A DNA stretch of 64,000 bases from Ignavibacteriota bacterium (GCA_003170475.1 PMZI01000010.1:35976-99975); one strand, 5' to 3'. Shown: positions 1-9,554, counted from the first letter of the stretch. Program-made: numbers and translations. Notes: generated by a model from the letters alone, not told the origin.

Positions 1-1628
1 TGCTCGATCTTCCGGCGAATCTGCAGCTGATAAGACTTCACCCACCCGGTGGTTCCACTATGCTGCAAATACTCTGCCAGGCCGAGCAATCCGGCTGTTC
101 CCGTCATCAGGTACTCATCTTCCGCTTCATGGACTTTTCCATCCTGAAGAAGCGAGCCGCTCGCGTAGCCGGGACCTCCATCCAGCCATCGCTCAAGCGA
201 ATCGCGCAGAAGGTCGATTGGCGCCAGGTTGGGCAGTATGCGATCCATCTTCGTAGTTACGGCTGACCAACTGTCCATGCATATCGGGCAGTGAATTGAA
301 CTGCCATTGTTGCTCAGTGTCCCAGTGTCTGCGCGATACGTGAGTGAAGTCAGCGAACAGCGCTCCACCGCTTGAGCGACCTGAACCGGCGCATCTTCTC
401 TCAGCGGCGTCGAAATGTGCGCGACACGCATCTCGATGTCTGCGACGAAGTGTCCGATCGGGAGCAGATAATCTCCTTCGGGCTGCAAGACCTCGCCGAG
501 TTTCAGTTCGCCCGTCGTCATGTTCTGCTGGCGAAATGAGTCGGAACGCCACAGAGCATCATTGCCTGAGGCTTTGACTTCCAAAGTTCCGAACCTTGGA
601 AAATGGAGAAGGACCGGGAGGTTCATCGTTCCCGTTTCCCCATTGCGGACGATTTGTCCTAAGACGTGTGATGTCGATGCTAGTGAGCTGAGTCCGATCA
701 TCCACGCGCAGCTTCGCCATGCGCGGAGCTCCCGATCTGCGAATCGCTCCGCATGCAGGATGACACGATCTTCAAGAATCGTCCACTTCAGAAAATACCT
801 TTGGCCCGCTCCCCCGAGGACGACATCGTAGGTGACACAATTCCCCTCAACGCGCGTTATGCCTTGAACATCATAGCGAAGAAAACTCGCAGCCACCGGA
901 ACATTGCCTACCCTCGATAATTGAATCCCTTGGTAGAAAACCCCCGGCTGTAGTTTCAATACATTCGTGCCAGTTTCAGATTCTCCTGTTTCGTCGACAG
1001 CGAGATAGGAAAAACCGGCGCGATTCAGACGAAAACCTACTTCCAGAAAGCGAGAACTGAATCTGACCTCGCCTGCGTCACAGTGTGCGGTGACTCCGTT
1101 CGGCAGTGCGTCAATGGACACGCTGGCGATCTTCAGCACCTTCTCATTGCGCGGAGCCACACCCCCGAGCAGTTCACCCTCAAGGATAAATGCCCCGGAA
1201 GCAAGATTCCAGGAAGTCCACCAGTTGTCAATCCCGCAACGACGCACCTCCAAAATGACCGCCGACGTTTCCACACCTCGCAGATCGAACCAGGTGATCT
1301 CTTCAGATGGCGCCGGGACCGATTGCTCTCTCCGAAGAACCGTCCACTCCTTTCCATTCCAACCCAGAACGCGGAAGGCGGTAACCCAGTCGAGGTCCTG
1401 ACGGCTGCCGCATTTGTGATAGCCGAGAGCCCGTCGAAGTCCGAGCCTTTTCAGCCGGGCCGGAGTGTGCAATGGCAAGACGCGGGCATGGATGATACGG
1501 TTGTGCGGAGCCCCTTCCTCCCCCTCGAGAGGAGAAGTCCATAGGGCGCGGCAAAAGGAGAGATTCTGGCTCGACCCGACATCCCCCATCGGGGGTTCAA
1601 GGTCCTTCAATGTTAAGAGATCAATCAT
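1..1628 (-). CDS. Large protein of unknown function, possible carbohydrate-active enzyme; C-terminus beyond window
   Basis: This frame is open for 542 codons from an ATG at 1628 to the left edge. The ORF track misses it because the stop lies outside the window; I translated it by hand, line by line, and found no stop. Residues of about 40-150 look like a galactose-binding (discoidin-like) beta-sandwich, with the stretch WNGKEWTVL and a later IEVRRCGIDNWW-like segment. A beta-rich middle follows, and from about residue 440 helical, W/G-rich sequence begins, as in six-hairpin glycosidases. No signal peptide is seen. A TTG four codons upstream (1640) has a GGAG about 8 nt before it and may be the true start. 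It is the gene after the ispG terminator. The carbohydrate-active assignment is inference from sequence texture only. Confidence 0.7.
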   Translation of the reverse strand, partial: MIDLLTLKDLEPPMGDVGSSQNLSFCRALWTSPLEGEEGAPHNRIIHARVLPLHTPARLKRLGLRRALGYHKCGSRQDLDWVTAFRVLGWNGKEWTVLRREQSVPAPSEEITWFDLRGVETSAVILEVRRCGIDNWWTSWNLASGAFILEGELLGGVAPRNEKVLKIASVSIDALPNGVTAHCDAGEVRFSSRFLEVGFRLNRAGFSYLAVDETGESETGTNVLKLQPGVFYQGIQLSRVGNVPVAASFLRYDVQGITRVEGNCVTYDVVLGGAGQRYFLKWTILEDRVILHAERFADRELRAWRSCAWMIGLSSLASTSHVLGQIVRNGETGTMNLPVLLHFPRFGTLEVKASGNDALWRSDSFRQQNMTTGELKLGEVLQPEGDYLLPIGHFVADIEMRVAHISTPLREDAPVQVAQAVERCSLTSLTYRADTGTLSNNGSSIHCPICMDSWSAVTTKMDRILPNLAPIDLLRDSLERWLDGGPGYASGSLLQDGKVHEAEDEYLMTGTAGLLGLAEYLQHSGTTGWVKSYQLQIRRKIE

Positions 1629-1665
1629 AGGATGCTGCAAGGTACGAACTCCGTCGGTGTGAATC

Positions 1666-1695
1666 AAAAAAAAGCCGGATGCACTCTCCGGCTTC
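1666..1695 (-). terminator. Rho-independent terminator after ispG
   Basis: On the minus strand GAAGCCGGA and TCCGGCTTT form a stem around a 7-nt loop, followed by a run of eight T. It lies about 40 bp after the ispG stop and separates ispG from the next gene. Confidence 0.85.
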
Positions 1696-1733
1696 AGTCC
1701 TTCCACGATCATGTCTTGTTGATGCTTCGTTGT

Positions 1734-2834
1734 TCAGATTTCAGGCTGGAAGCGCTCAACCTCCTCCAGCACCGCGCTCACAATATCTTCCTCTTTCACC
1801 CGCCTCACCACTTCGCCTTTGCGGTACAGAATAGCCACACCCTTGCCGGCGGCGACCCCAATATCAGCTTCGCTGGCCTCCCCCGGACCGTTCACAACAC
1901 AACCAAGCACCGCAATTTTGATAGGCTTCTTGACTTTCGCGAGCTTCTCTTCGAGTTGTGCCATGATACCGAAAAGGTCAACCTCGAGTCGTCCGCATGT
2001 CGGACACGCAATGAGCTCCAGACTGCGGCTGGCGAGGCTCAGGGAGCGCAAAATCTCTTTCCCGACTTCCACCTCTTTCACCGGATCATCCGTCAACGAC
2101 ACGCGAATCGTATCGCCGATCCCTTCAGCCAGAAGAGTACCGATGCCGACCGCAGATTTGATGGTGCCAACACGCGTCGTGCCCGCCTCCGTCACCCCAA
2201 GGTGAAGAGGAATATCAGTTCTCTGTGCCACAAGCCGATACGCCTCGATCATCAGCTTCACGTCTGTCGACTTCACGGAGATCACCACATCCTTAAAATC
2301 GAATTCATCACAGATGCCGACATGGCGCATCGCACTTTCGTAGAGCGCTTCTGCTGTCGGATATCCATATTTCTGCAGAATATCTTCTTCCAATGAACCC
2401 GAGTTGACACCGATGCGAATCGGAATTCCTTTGTCCTTGCATGCCGTCAGCACCTGGCGTATCCGATCCTTCGAACCGATGTTCCCCGGATTGAGCCTCA
2501 CCTTCGCGACGCCCGCTTCGACAGCCTTGAGAGCAAAAATGTGATTGAAGTGAATGTCAGCCACAATCGGGACAGCAGACTGACGCACGATTTCCTTCAT
2601 CGCGTCAGCGGCTTCTTTGTCGTTCACCGTAACGCGGACGATATCCACTCCGGCTTCCGCGGAGGCCCGGATCTGAGCTACGGTTCCGGCCACATCATCG
2701 GTTTTCGTCTTCGTCATCGTCTGAACGGAGATCGGGGCGTCGCCGCCGATCTTCACTCCACCGACAACTACCTGCCGGGTTTTCCGTCTCGCCCCCACCT
2801 TGTATGTTTCGTGCCGCTCCACGAGTTGATTCAT
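1734..2834 (-). CDS. ispG: 4-hydroxy-3-methylbut-2-en-1-yl diphosphate synthase
   Basis: IspG (GcpE) reductively converts MEcPP to HMBPP in the MEP isoprenoid pathway, in the cytoplasm, using a [4Fe-4S] cluster. The 366-residue protein has the TIM-barrel N-terminal part (ISVQTMTKTKTDD) and the C-terminal cluster domain with cysteines at about 277, 280 (ACPTCGR) and 312 (GCVVNGPGE). The length matches the short bacterial form rather than the longer form with an extra inserted domain. It starts 16 nt after the rhomboid gene, so the two are probably cotranscribed, and a strong terminator follows. ispE at the other end of the window belongs to the same pathway. Confidence 0.97.
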   Translation of the reverse strand: MNQLVERHETYKVGARRKTRQVVVGGVKIGGDAPISVQTMTKTKTDDVAGTVAQIRASAEAGVDIVRVTVNDKEAADAMKEIVRQSAVPIVADIHFNHIFALKAVEAGVAKVRLNPGNIGSKDRIRQVLTACKDKGIPIRIGVNSGSLEEDILQKYGYPTAEALYESAMRHVGICDEFDFKDVVISVKSTDVKLMIEAYRLVAQRTDIPLHLGVTEAGTTRVGTIKSAVGIGTLLAEGIGDTIRVSLTDDPVKEVEVGKEILRSLSLASRSLELIACPTCGRLEVDLFGIMAQLEEKLAKVKKPIKIAVLGCVVNGPGEASEADIGVAAGKGVAILYRKGEVVRRVKEEDIVSAVLEEVERFQPEI

Positions 2835-2850
2835 CCCGCCTTCAGTCTGT

Positions 2851-3783
2851 TCAGTTCAGTTTCTTGCTCGCTTCGAAAAGGACCTTTTTCTCATCTTCCG
2901 TTAAGCTTTGATAACCACCGCGGCCAATCTTGTCAAGAATCTCATCGATTTTTATCTGATAGAGTTCTTGCTCAGTCTTCGGACGCTTCTCAGCGATATC
3001 ATACACTTTGGCTTCGACGACATCTTCATGTTTCGATTCTCTTGCCTTGTTTCGCTCTTTGCTGAGCAGCCATCCGATCTGCTCGATGAATTTCTGGAAG
3101 GGGAATCGTCGCGCCAGAATCAGAACATACGCATACCCCGCGGCCGCTCCGCCGAGGTGAGCCAGATTGGCGATCGCCCCCTGGCCACCCACCGACAGAA
3201 CGCCGAACACAATCAGCCCAAAGATCAGATACTTCGCCTTGACGGGCAGAAGAAAATAGATGTAAATGTATCGATCGGGAAACATCATCGCGAACGCAAC
3301 AAGCACGCCGTAGACGGCACCCGATGCTCCAATCGTCGGGATCCCCTGACCGAACGCGGTAACCACGGACGTCGGTTCAAGTATCGGAGCAAGAATGAGC
3401 TGAAAGATCCCGGCGATGACTCCGCACACCAGATAGAACGTCAGGAATCGTTTCGAACCCCACACATGTTCGACTTCCATCCCAAACATCCAAAGTCCGA
3501 AGACCATGTTGAACAGGATATGCATGAAATCGGCGTGCATAAATTGATATGTGATCAACTGCCAGGGATAGAACCCGTGATCGAGGGGCATGAGCCCGAA
3601 GTACGTATTGAAATAGTAATCGAGGGGAACCTCGCCGATCGTAAACATTCTGCCGAGAACACCGAAGAGCACATACACTGCGGCATTGGTAATGAGCAGC
3701 CATTTGATGACCGGCGGAAAGAACTGGAACCCACCGAACGTCGACGGCCGATAGTAGTTCCCTTGACCAGGGTATGGTGACAT
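2851..3783 (-). CDS. Rhomboid-family intramembrane serine protease
   Basis: A polytopic membrane protease of 310 residues. The catalytic serine is in GASGAVYG (Ser154) and the catalytic histidine in AHLGG (His209); the HxxxN-type motif of the second helix appears as HILFN near residue 88. About six hydrophobic helices span residues 25-230. The C-terminal 80 residues are cytoplasmic and charged, ending in an SLTEDEKKVLFEASKKLN-type helix seen on many rhomboids from Bacteroidota-like bacteria. A Shine-Dalgarno AGGAAG directly precedes the ATG. The substrate is unknown. It appears to form an operon with ispG, with no obvious functional link. Confidence 0.93.
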   Translation of the reverse strand: MSPYPGQGNYYRPSTFGGFQFFPPVIKWLLITNAAVYVLFGVLGRMFTIGEVPLDYYFNTYFGLMPLDHGFYPWQLITYQFMHADFMHILFNMVFGLWMFGMEVEHVWGSKRFLTFYLVCGVIAGIFQLILAPILEPTSVVTAFGQGIPTIGASGAVYGVLVAFAMMFPDRYIYIYFLLPVKAKYLIFGLIVFGVLSVGGQGAIANLAHLGGAAAGYAYVLILARRFPFQKFIEQIGWLLSKERNKARESKHEDVVEAKVYDIAEKRPKTEQELYQIKIDEILDKIGRGGYQSLTEDEKKVLFEASKKLN

Positions 3784-3843
3784 ATCTTCCTACACTTCCA
3801 TGGATAAGAAATACGCGATCAGCCCTCGGCTGATTCTGAAACA

Positions 3844-3893
3844 AATGAGTGTGAGAAGGAGGGTGCGCCCTCCCCCCACACTCATGTCAACAC
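3844..3893 (-). terminator. Hairpin terminator downstream of pgk
   Basis: ATGAGTGTG and CACACTCAT pair as the outer stem, with an inner GGAGGG/CCCTCC stem around GTGCGC. On the minus strand a short T-rich stretch (TTTGTTT) follows. It lies 20 bp after the pgk stop and before the rhomboid gene. Confidence 0.7.
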
Positions 3894-3912
3894 GTGAAAG
3901 CGCCGGTTTCAA

Positions 3913-5181
3913 TCAGGCTTTGTCGTTCAGTGCCGCCACTCCCGGCAGTATCTTTCCTTCGAGAAACTCCAGAGAAGCACCGCCGCCCGTTGAAACGTGT
4001 GAGACTTGCTTTTCCAGGCCGGCTTTCGCAATCGCTGAAGCCGAATCACCGCCCCCGACAATTGTCACCGCGCCGGCTTTGGTTGCATCAGCCATCGCTT
4101 GTGCAATGGCGTTTGTGCCTTCGGCGAAATTCGACATCTCGAAAACACCCATCGGACCATTCCATACAACAGTCTTCGCCTTCCTGATTTCTTCAGAGAA
4201 GATTTTGATCGTCTCCGGCCCAATATCCACGCCAGCCCAATCCGCCGGAATAGCATTGACCGGCACAACTTTCGTGGCAGCGGCATTGTCGAACTTGTCG
4301 GCGACCAGCGTATCCACCGGAAGAAGGAGCTTCACGTTTTTCGCCTTTGCTTCGGCGAGAAGCTTTTTCGCGAGCTCGAGCTTGTCTTCTTCTAACAATG
4401 ATTTACCGATTTCCATTCCCTGAGCTTTGTAGAAAGTGTACATCATCCCGCCGCCGATGAGGAGCGCATCGACTTTTCCCATCAGGTTCTGGATAACGTC
4501 GATTTTCCCGGAAATCTTGGCCCCACCAAGAACGGCAACATAGGGCTTCGCAGGGTGTTCGATCGCCTTGCTCAGGTAGTCAAGTTCCTTTTCCATCAGG
4601 AACCCCGCGACCGCCGGCAGATAATGCGCCACCGCTTCTGTCGAGGCGTGAGCACGATGCGCGCTGCCAAATGCATCGTTCACAAAAACATCTCCGTACG
4701 ACGCGAGCTCTTTCCCCATTCCTTCGCGATCGGCAGCATCCTTCGAGGTCTCAGCTTTGTGGAACCTCGTGTTCTCAAGCATGAGGATTTCTCCGTTCTT
4801 GAGACCATCGACAACGGCTTTGGTCTCAGGACCGATTGCCGCCGGAGCCAGCTTGACGGGGCGACCGAGCAGTTCGGCAAGATGCTCGACGATGGGTTTC
4901 ATCTTATGCTTGCCTTCGATGTACTTTGCCTCGTCGAACGGTTTTCCGTCCTTCTCCGCCTTCTCCTTCGCCTTTTGCGCGTCCTTCTTCGGGTCGCCAA
5001 GATGCGACATCAGCACGAGTGACTTTGCACCGTGTTCCAAAACGTAGTTGATCGTCGGCAGTGCTGCGCGCATGCGGATGTCATCCTGGATGACGGCGTT
5101 CTTCAACGGAACGTTGAAATCCACACGCATGAGCACACGTTTTCCCTCAAAGTCTATATCGCGAACTGTTTTCTTGTTCAT
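3913..5181 (-). CDS. pgk: Phosphoglycerate kinase
   Basis: This enzyme transfers phosphate between 1,3-bisphosphoglycerate and ADP in glycolysis and gluconeogenesis. The N-terminal signature [10 protein letters not shown] and the C-terminal nucleotide-binding GGGDSASA are present. The track ORF begins ten codons earlier, but the ATG at 5181 ([11 protein letters not shown]) matches family starts and has AGGAAGGG about 9 nt upstream. At 422 residues it is about 25 longer than usual because of a Lys-rich insertion after the SHLGDPKK segment, a known site of length variation. gapA lies upstream on the same strand, separated by 194 bp that hold heptad repeats. pckA elsewhere in the window fits gluconeogenic capacity. 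Confidence 0.97.
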   Translation of the reverse strand: MNKKTVRDIDFEGKRVLMRVDFNVPLKNAVIQDDIRMRAALPTINYVLEHGAKSLVLMSHLGDPKKDAQKAKEKAEKDGKPFDEAKYIEGKHKMKPIVEHLAELLGRPVKLAPAAIGPETKAVVDGLKNGEILMLENTRFHKAETSKDAADREGMGKELASYGDVFVNDAFGSAHRAHASTEAVAHYLPAVAGFLMEKELDYLSKAIEHPAKPYVAVLGGAKISGKIDVIQNLMGKVDALLIGGGMMYTFYKAQGMEIGKSLLEEDKLELAKKLLAEAKAKNVKLLLPVDTLVADKFDNAAATKVVPVNAIPADWAGVDIGPETIKIFSEEIRKAKTVVWNGPMGVFEMSNFAEGTNAIAQAMADATKAGAVTIVGGGDSASAIAKAGLEKQVSHVSTGGGASLEFLEGKILPGVAALNDKA

Positions 5182-5229
5182 AACAACCCTTCCTGAAACG
5201 AGAGAGAACAACGCATGAAACCCGCGGCG

Positions 5230-5347
5230 AAATTCGAAATCCTAATCTCTAAATCCTAAACAAACTCAAAGCACGAAAAACAGGAAGCGGAAAGCTTCGC
5301 TTTCGTATTTCAAACTCCTGATTTCGGATTTCGAGCTTCGGGCTCTT
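5230..5347. repeat. Inverted pair of degenerate heptanucleotide arrays (gene-less)
   Basis: The pgk-gapA spacer holds two arrays with a 7-nt period. The left one reads AAATTCG, AAATCCT, AATCTCT, AAATCCT, AAACAAA (5230-5264). The right one reads GCTTTCG, TATTTCA, AACTCCT, GATTTCG, GATTTCG, AGCTTCG, GGCTCTT (5299-5347). They are reverse-complementary in style, so the arms are inverted, and between them sits a small perfect hairpin GAAAGC-TTC-GCTTTC (5290-5304). The unit resembles that of the arrays flanking the four-helix-bundle gene at 9.5-10 kb. No ORF lies inside. Confidence 0.7.
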
Positions 5348-5375
5348 GTCCTCTCCCGACGCTTTGTGATGTGTA

Positions 5376-6431
5376 TCAGAGTTTTGACGCCATTAAATTG
5401 GCGAGGTCCGCAGTGCGGACAGAATATCCCCACTCGTTGTCATACCACGTCACGACTTTGATAAAGTCGTTCTTTTCCTTGCCGAGTACGGAGGTGAATG
5501 GCAGATCCACCGATGAACTGTGGGGATCGCCCTTATAGTCGACGCTCACCAATGGCTCATCGATTGCCGCGAGAATACCCTTCATGGGTCCGTTCGCCGC
5601 ATCGCGGAATGCCTGTCGCAACTCTTCCGTCGTGCACGCTGTACCGATATTCGCCGTGAAATCTACGACGGAAACCGTGGGAGTCGGAACACGGAGAGAA
5701 TATCCATCAAACTTGCCCTTCAACTCCGGCATCACGAGGCCGATCGCTTTCGCCGCGCCCGTCGTTGTCGGAATAATGCTCAGCGCTGCCGCACGTGCCC
5801 GCCGCAGATCGCTATGCGGAAGGTCCAAGATCCTCTGATCGTTCGTGTAGGCATGCACTGTGGTCATGAATCCGCGGATAATTTTGTACTTGTCATGCAC
5901 GACTTTTGCTGCCGGAGCGAGACAGTTGGTTGTGCAAGAAGCATTTGACACGACATGATGGTTCGCCGGGTCATACATCTTCTCGTTCACGCCCAAGACA
6001 ATCGTGATATCTTCGCCTTCAGCAGGGGCCGTGATGATGACCTTCTTTGCACCGCCTTTGGTGATGTGATTCTCTGCACCCTTAACAGTCTTTCCCTTTT
6101 TGTTGACGCCATCTTTCTTGATGGTGAACAATCCGGTGCCTTCGATAACGATATCGACGCCATTGGCCGACCATGGCAAGTTGGAGGGATCGGTTTCCTT
6201 AAAAACCTTGACGGTTTTCCCATCGATCATCAAGACGCCTTCGCCAACCTCAACCTTGCCATCAAAACGACCGTAACTGGAGTCGTACTTGAGCAAATGA
6301 GCCATTGTCTTGAGGTCACCAATATCATTGATAGCGACGACTTCAAGCGTGTTCGGGTATTTTTCCCGGATTGCCTTGAGCACTTGGCGACCAATACGCC
6401 CAAAGCCGTTAATTCCTACGCGGACTGCCAT
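5376..6431 (-). CDS. gapA: Glyceraldehyde-3-phosphate dehydrogenase, type I
   Basis: Converts glyceraldehyde-3-phosphate to 1,3-bisphosphoglycerate with NAD. The N-terminal Rossmann motif [11 protein letters not shown] and the catalytic signature [12 protein letters not shown] (Cys near 163) are intact. The 351-residue length slightly exceeds the usual 330-340 because of a Lys/Gly-rich insertion around residues 108-120. The start is decided by AGGAGG six bases before the ATG. The promoter and a 14-bp dyad lie directly upstream. pgk follows after the repeat-filled spacer, and no terminator is visible between them, so the two could be cotranscribed. Confidence 0.98.
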   Translation of the reverse strand: MAVRVGINGFGRIGRQVLKAIREKYPNTLEVVAINDIGDLKTMAHLLKYDSSYGRFDGKVEVGEGVLMIDGKTVKVFKETDPSNLPWSANGVDIVIEGTGLFTIKKDGVNKKGKTVKGAENHITKGGAKKVIITAPAEGEDITIVLGVNEKMYDPANHHVVSNASCTTNCLAPAAKVVHDKYKIIRGFMTTVHAYTNDQRILDLPHSDLRRARAAALSIIPTTTGAAKAIGLVMPELKGKFDGYSLRVPTPTVSVVDFTANIGTACTTEELRQAFRDAANGPMKGILAAIDEPLVSVDYKGDPHSSSVDLPFTSVLGKEKNDFIKVVTWYDNEWGYSVRTADLANLMASKL

Positions 6432-6459
6432 AGATGCCTCCTAATGTGTAAAATGTCAG

Positions 6460-6523
6460 ATTTCTCGGTAATAAGCCCTCAATCGAGGTTATAAATATTA
6501 CCGAGAAATGGGCTGAAAGTCAA
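6460..6523 (-). promoter_or_regulatory. gapA promoter embedded in a 14-bp perfect dyad
   Basis: Reading the minus strand, TTGACT (6523-6518), a 17-bp spacer and TAATAT (6500-6495) form a good sigma-70 type promoter. The -10 lies in one arm of a perfect inverted repeat, ATTTCTCGGTAATA (minus strand, 6509-6496), whose partner TATTACCGAGAAAT lies at 6473-6460, 22 bp away. A smaller CCTC-AATC-GAGG dyad lies in the centre, near the expected transcription start. The arrangement suggests an operator for a dimeric repressor; an RNA hairpin is less likely because the first arm lies upstream of the start. Confidence 0.65.
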
Positions 6524-6534
6524 GAAAACGACGG

Positions 6535-6726
6535 CTAACGCAGCAGGAGAAGCTTTCTCGTATGTTGGAATCGATCGGCAACAAGTTTGTAAAAGCAAAC
6601 TCCGCTCGGCACGTTCAATCCCCTGTCTTCGCGTCCGTTCCAGTTGACTGTGAAGTTGCCAGACTGCTGATCATCATCCTGCAAGACTCGGACTTCCTGT
6701 CCCGACAGGTCTGAGCAAATTGTGCT
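6535..6726 (-). pseudogene. Remnant of a T9SS type A C-terminal sorting (FlgD-Ig-like) domain
   Basis: Directly after the comF TAG, in the same frame, 63 sense codons encode a typical sorting-domain end: DLSGQEVRVL, then NFTVNWNGREDRG, SGVCFYKL and a final TRKLLLLR before TAG. This is the classic C-terminus of type IX secretion cargo in Bacteroidota-like bacteria. There is no start codon or cargo module; only the last domain is left. It is either a decayed gene whose front was lost or could be reached only by readthrough of the comF stop. It is the best lineage marker in the window. Confidence 0.7.
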
Positions 6727-7440
6727 CTACTCAGCTAACGCCGCTGATGCACCAATGACTCTTTGAGCACCCGACGCGTGCAGAACACGAGCACAGCCGA
6801 TGATCGTTGCGCCTGTCGTCACCACATCATCGATCAGGAGAATAGTCTTACCCTTCACCTCGCCCTTTCTTTTTATCGTACTTTCGAACGCATCTTCCAT
6901 GTTCTCTCTTCGCTCATTCAGCGTAAGGGTTGTCTGAGTCTTCGTGTATTTCTTGCGCCGAACCAGATCACTCCAGACGGGGGTACCTGAGATTTCGGAG
7001 ACACCGCGTGCGATCAGTTCAGCCTGATTGTAGCCGCGTTCTCGGAGTTTCCTTCGATGGAGCGGGACAGGAACAATAGCATCGGCACGAACCCCCTGCT
7101 CGGCAATCTCCCTGCCGAGGCGGCGTCCGAGTTCAAGGCCGAGTTCTTGGACTCCGCCATATTTCAGATTGTGCACGACGACCTGGAACACTCCCTCTTT
7201 CTCGAAAACGTAGAGTGAGACCAAACCGTCGACAACGCCCGATGCGGTCAACTTTCCGGCCGTTTCAACAAAAAGAGGTGACTCCGTGGCCGCGGCATGA
7301 ATCGAACACCAACAGTCAGAGCAGACGAACTCAACATCGCGTCCCAGAAGTCGATGACACGACAGACAGAGAGGCGGATAGACAAAATCTATGAGGCAGC
7401 TGAAGAAGGATCGAATGGATCCTGATAGAACGAAGCGCAT
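6727..7440 (-). CDS. comF: ComF family phosphoribosyltransferase-like protein
   Basis: 237 residues. An N-terminal zinc finger (Cys25, Cys28, Cys40, Cys43) is followed by a type I phosphoribosyltransferase fold with the PRPP loop ILLIDDVVTTGAT near residue 205. The family is linked to natural DNA uptake and single-strand DNA handling, but many members have no proven role. It lies 56 bp after uvrB on the same strand and may be cotranscribed with it. The C-terminus (GASAALAE) is at the normal family position, so the in-frame T9SS remnant after the stop is not a piece of ComF itself. Confidence 0.92.
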   Translation of the reverse strand: MRFVLSGSIRSFFSCLIDFVYPPLCLSCHRLLGRDVEFVCSDCWCSIHAAATESPLFVETAGKLTASGVVDGLVSLYVFEKEGVFQVVVHNLKYGGVQELGLELGRRLGREIAEQGVRADAIVPVPLHRRKLRERGYNQAELIARGVSEISGTPVWSDLVRRKKYTKTQTTLTLNERRENMEDAFESTIKRKGEVKGKTILLIDDVVTTGATIIGCARVLHASGAQRVIGASAALAE

Positions 7441-7496
7441 GCTGGCACACTGGCGGGTTGTTCTTGCGAGGTCTTTGGAGGAGCAGATCTTTGCTT

Positions 7497-9515
7497 TTAC
7501 TTGTCTCCTTTCTTCTCGAGCCGTTCTATTTCATCGCGAAGCTGTGCGGCACGCTCGAATTCAAGATCCTTCGCGGCACGCCGCATTTCTTCTTTGAGCT
7601 CAGCGAGAAGATCACGGCGTTGATCCGGTGTCAGGTATTTGACAACATTATCCGATACCGAAGTCGCACGGAGGCCATCCTTGCGCGCGGTCCGTTGTGC
7701 AGAGATGTCTGCAATCGCGGTTGCTGCAAGCACTTCTTCGACTGATTTATAGATCGTGACAGGAGTGATCCCATGGTCCTTGTTATATTGCATCTGTTTT
7801 TTGCGGCGTCGGTCCGTCTCATCGATCATCCGTTCCATCGATCCGGTCACTTTGTCGGCATACAGAACGACTTTTCCGTTCGCGTTTCGGGCCGTCCGGC
7901 CTGCTGTCTGGATGAGCGAGCGCTCAGATCTGAGGAATCCCTCCTTGTCGGCATCGATGATGGCGACCAACGAGACCTCCGGAAGGTCCAGCCCTTCTCT
8001 GAGAAGATTGACCCCCACGAGCACGTCAAAATCACCAAGCCGCAAATCCCGAAGAATTTCCACGCGCTCCAAGGCATCAACCTCGGAGTGGATGTATCGG
8101 ACCTTGATGCCGATGTTTAAAAGATACTCTGTAAGATCTTCGGCCATCCGCTTGGTCAGCGTCGTGACAAGAACGCGCTCTTTCTTCTCAGCTCGGGTCC
8201 GGATCTCTGCAATCAGGTCATCGATTTGATGCTTGCTCGGCCGCACATTGATCTCAGGATCCACGAGACCCGTTGGCCGGATAACCTGTTCGACAAACAC
8301 ACCCTGGCTCTTTTCGAGCTCAAAGTCACCCGGAGTTGCGCTGACGAAGATGATTTGCTTCACCATCGAACTCCATTCGTCGAACGTCAGCGGACGATTG
8401 TCCATCGCCGAAGGAAGCCGGAAGCCGTACTGGACCAGGGTCTCCTTGCGGGAGCGGTCGCCATGGTACATTCCGCGGATTTGAGAGACGGTAACATGCG
8501 ATTCATCGATGACGGTCAGGAAGTCTTCCGGGAAGTAGTCCAACAAACAGGACGGTCGCGACCCCGGCGGTCTTCCAGCGAGATGACGCGAGTAGTTTTC
8601 GATGCCCGAGCAATGTCCGATTTCCCTCATCATCTCCATATCAAAGCGAGTGCGCTGCTCGAGCCGTTGTGCCTCGAGAAGTTTCCCCTGTTCTCGTAGC
8701 TCTGCAAGCCGTTCCTTCAATTCCACATCGATCGTCTTGAGCGCGCGTTCGATGCTTGGGCGGGTTGTGACAAACTGTTTCGCAGGATAGACGATTTCAA
8801 AATCCGTCTCAGCCAGGATCTTTCCATCGGTTTTCTGAATGATCGAGAGCCGCTCGATTTCATCTCCAAAGAACTCTATACGAAGTGCTTCTTCAATTTC
8901 ATACCCGGGGATGATCTCGACCACGTCACCGCGGACTCTGAAGGAACCCCGCGAGAATTCATAGTCGTTGCGGGTATACAACATGTCGAGCAGCTTCTTC
9001 AATATCTCGTTGCGTGAGACTTTCAGTCCCCTGCGCAATGAGAGGGTCTGCGCAAGCCATTCCTCCGGCGCACCGATGCCATAGATACAACTGACCGACG
9101 CCACGACGATGACATTTGGATCGCCGCTGAGGAGAGCGCTCGTCGCGCGCAGCCGCAGCCTGTCGATCTCCTCATTAATGGATGAATCCTTCGCAATGTA
9201 CGTATCCGTCGTCGGGACGTACGCCTCCGGTTGATAATAGTCGTAATAGCTGATGAAGAACTCGACACGGTTCTTTGGAAAGAACCCTTTGAATTCACTG
9301 TAGAGTTGAGCAGCGAGGGTTTTGTTGTGGGAGAGGACCAGAACAGGTTTGTGAATATTCTTGATGACGTTCGAGATCGTAAAGGTCTTCCCGCTTCCGG
9401 TGACCCCGAGGAGAGTTTGAAACCGATCGCCGCGTTCAACACCCTCGATCAATTGTTTGATCGCCTCGGGCTGATCGCCGCTGGGCTTGTATTCAGAGAC
9501 TAGGTCGAATGCCAT
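7497..9515 (-). CDS. uvrB: Excinuclease ABC subunit B
   Basis: Damage-recognition helicase of nucleotide excision repair, acting with UvrA and UvrC. The 672 residues show Walker A GVTGSGKT (about 39-46), the beta-hairpin region [10 protein letters not shown], helicase motifs through [10 protein letters not shown], and a C-terminal UVR motif ([18 protein letters not shown]) for UvrC contact. The start [16 protein letters not shown] is standard. Unusually, no Shine-Dalgarno precedes the ATG: the upstream sequence is a heptad-repeat array that reaches the start codon. Confidence 0.98.
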   Translation of the reverse strand: MAFDLVSEYKPSGDQPEAIKQLIEGVERGDRFQTLLGVTGSGKTFTISNVIKNIHKPVLVLSHNKTLAAQLYSEFKGFFPKNRVEFFISYYDYYQPEAYVPTTDTYIAKDSSINEEIDRLRLRATSALLSGDPNVIVVASVSCIYGIGAPEEWLAQTLSLRRGLKVSRNEILKKLLDMLYTRNDYEFSRGSFRVRGDVVEIIPGYEIEEALRIEFFGDEIERLSIIQKTDGKILAETDFEIVYPAKQFVTTRPSIERALKTIDVELKERLAELREQGKLLEAQRLEQRTRFDMEMMREIGHCSGIENYSRHLAGRPPGSRPSCLLDYFPEDFLTVIDESHVTVSQIRGMYHGDRSRKETLVQYGFRLPSAMDNRPLTFDEWSSMVKQIIFVSATPGDFELEKSQGVFVEQVIRPTGLVDPEINVRPSKHQIDDLIAEIRTRAEKKERVLVTTLTKRMAEDLTEYLLNIGIKVRYIHSEVDALERVEILRDLRLGDFDVLVGVNLLREGLDLPEVSLVAIIDADKEGFLRSERSLIQTAGRTARNANGKVVLYADKVTGSMERMIDETDRRRKKQMQYNKDHGITPVTIYKSVEEVLAATAIADISAQRTARKDGLRATSVSDNVVKYLTPDQRRDLLAELKEEMRRAAKDLEFERAAQLRDEIERLEKKGDK

Positions 9516-9554
9516 TTGTGATTTCTGATTTCGGATCTCTGATTTATGATTTTT
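9513..9554. repeat. GATTTNN heptad array, left arm of the four-helix-bundle cassette
   Basis: On the plus strand six consecutive 7-mers are visible: CATTTGT (overlapping the uvrB start codon), GATTTCT, GATTTCG, GATCTCT, GATTTAT, GATTTTT. The array replaces the expected ribosome-binding region of uvrB. Confidence 0.8.

Noticed and set aside
2908-3780. 290-codon plus-strand ORF opposite the rhomboid gene
   Set aside because: It is an antisense shadow with no recognisable domain; the minus-strand frame has the complete rhomboid motifs.
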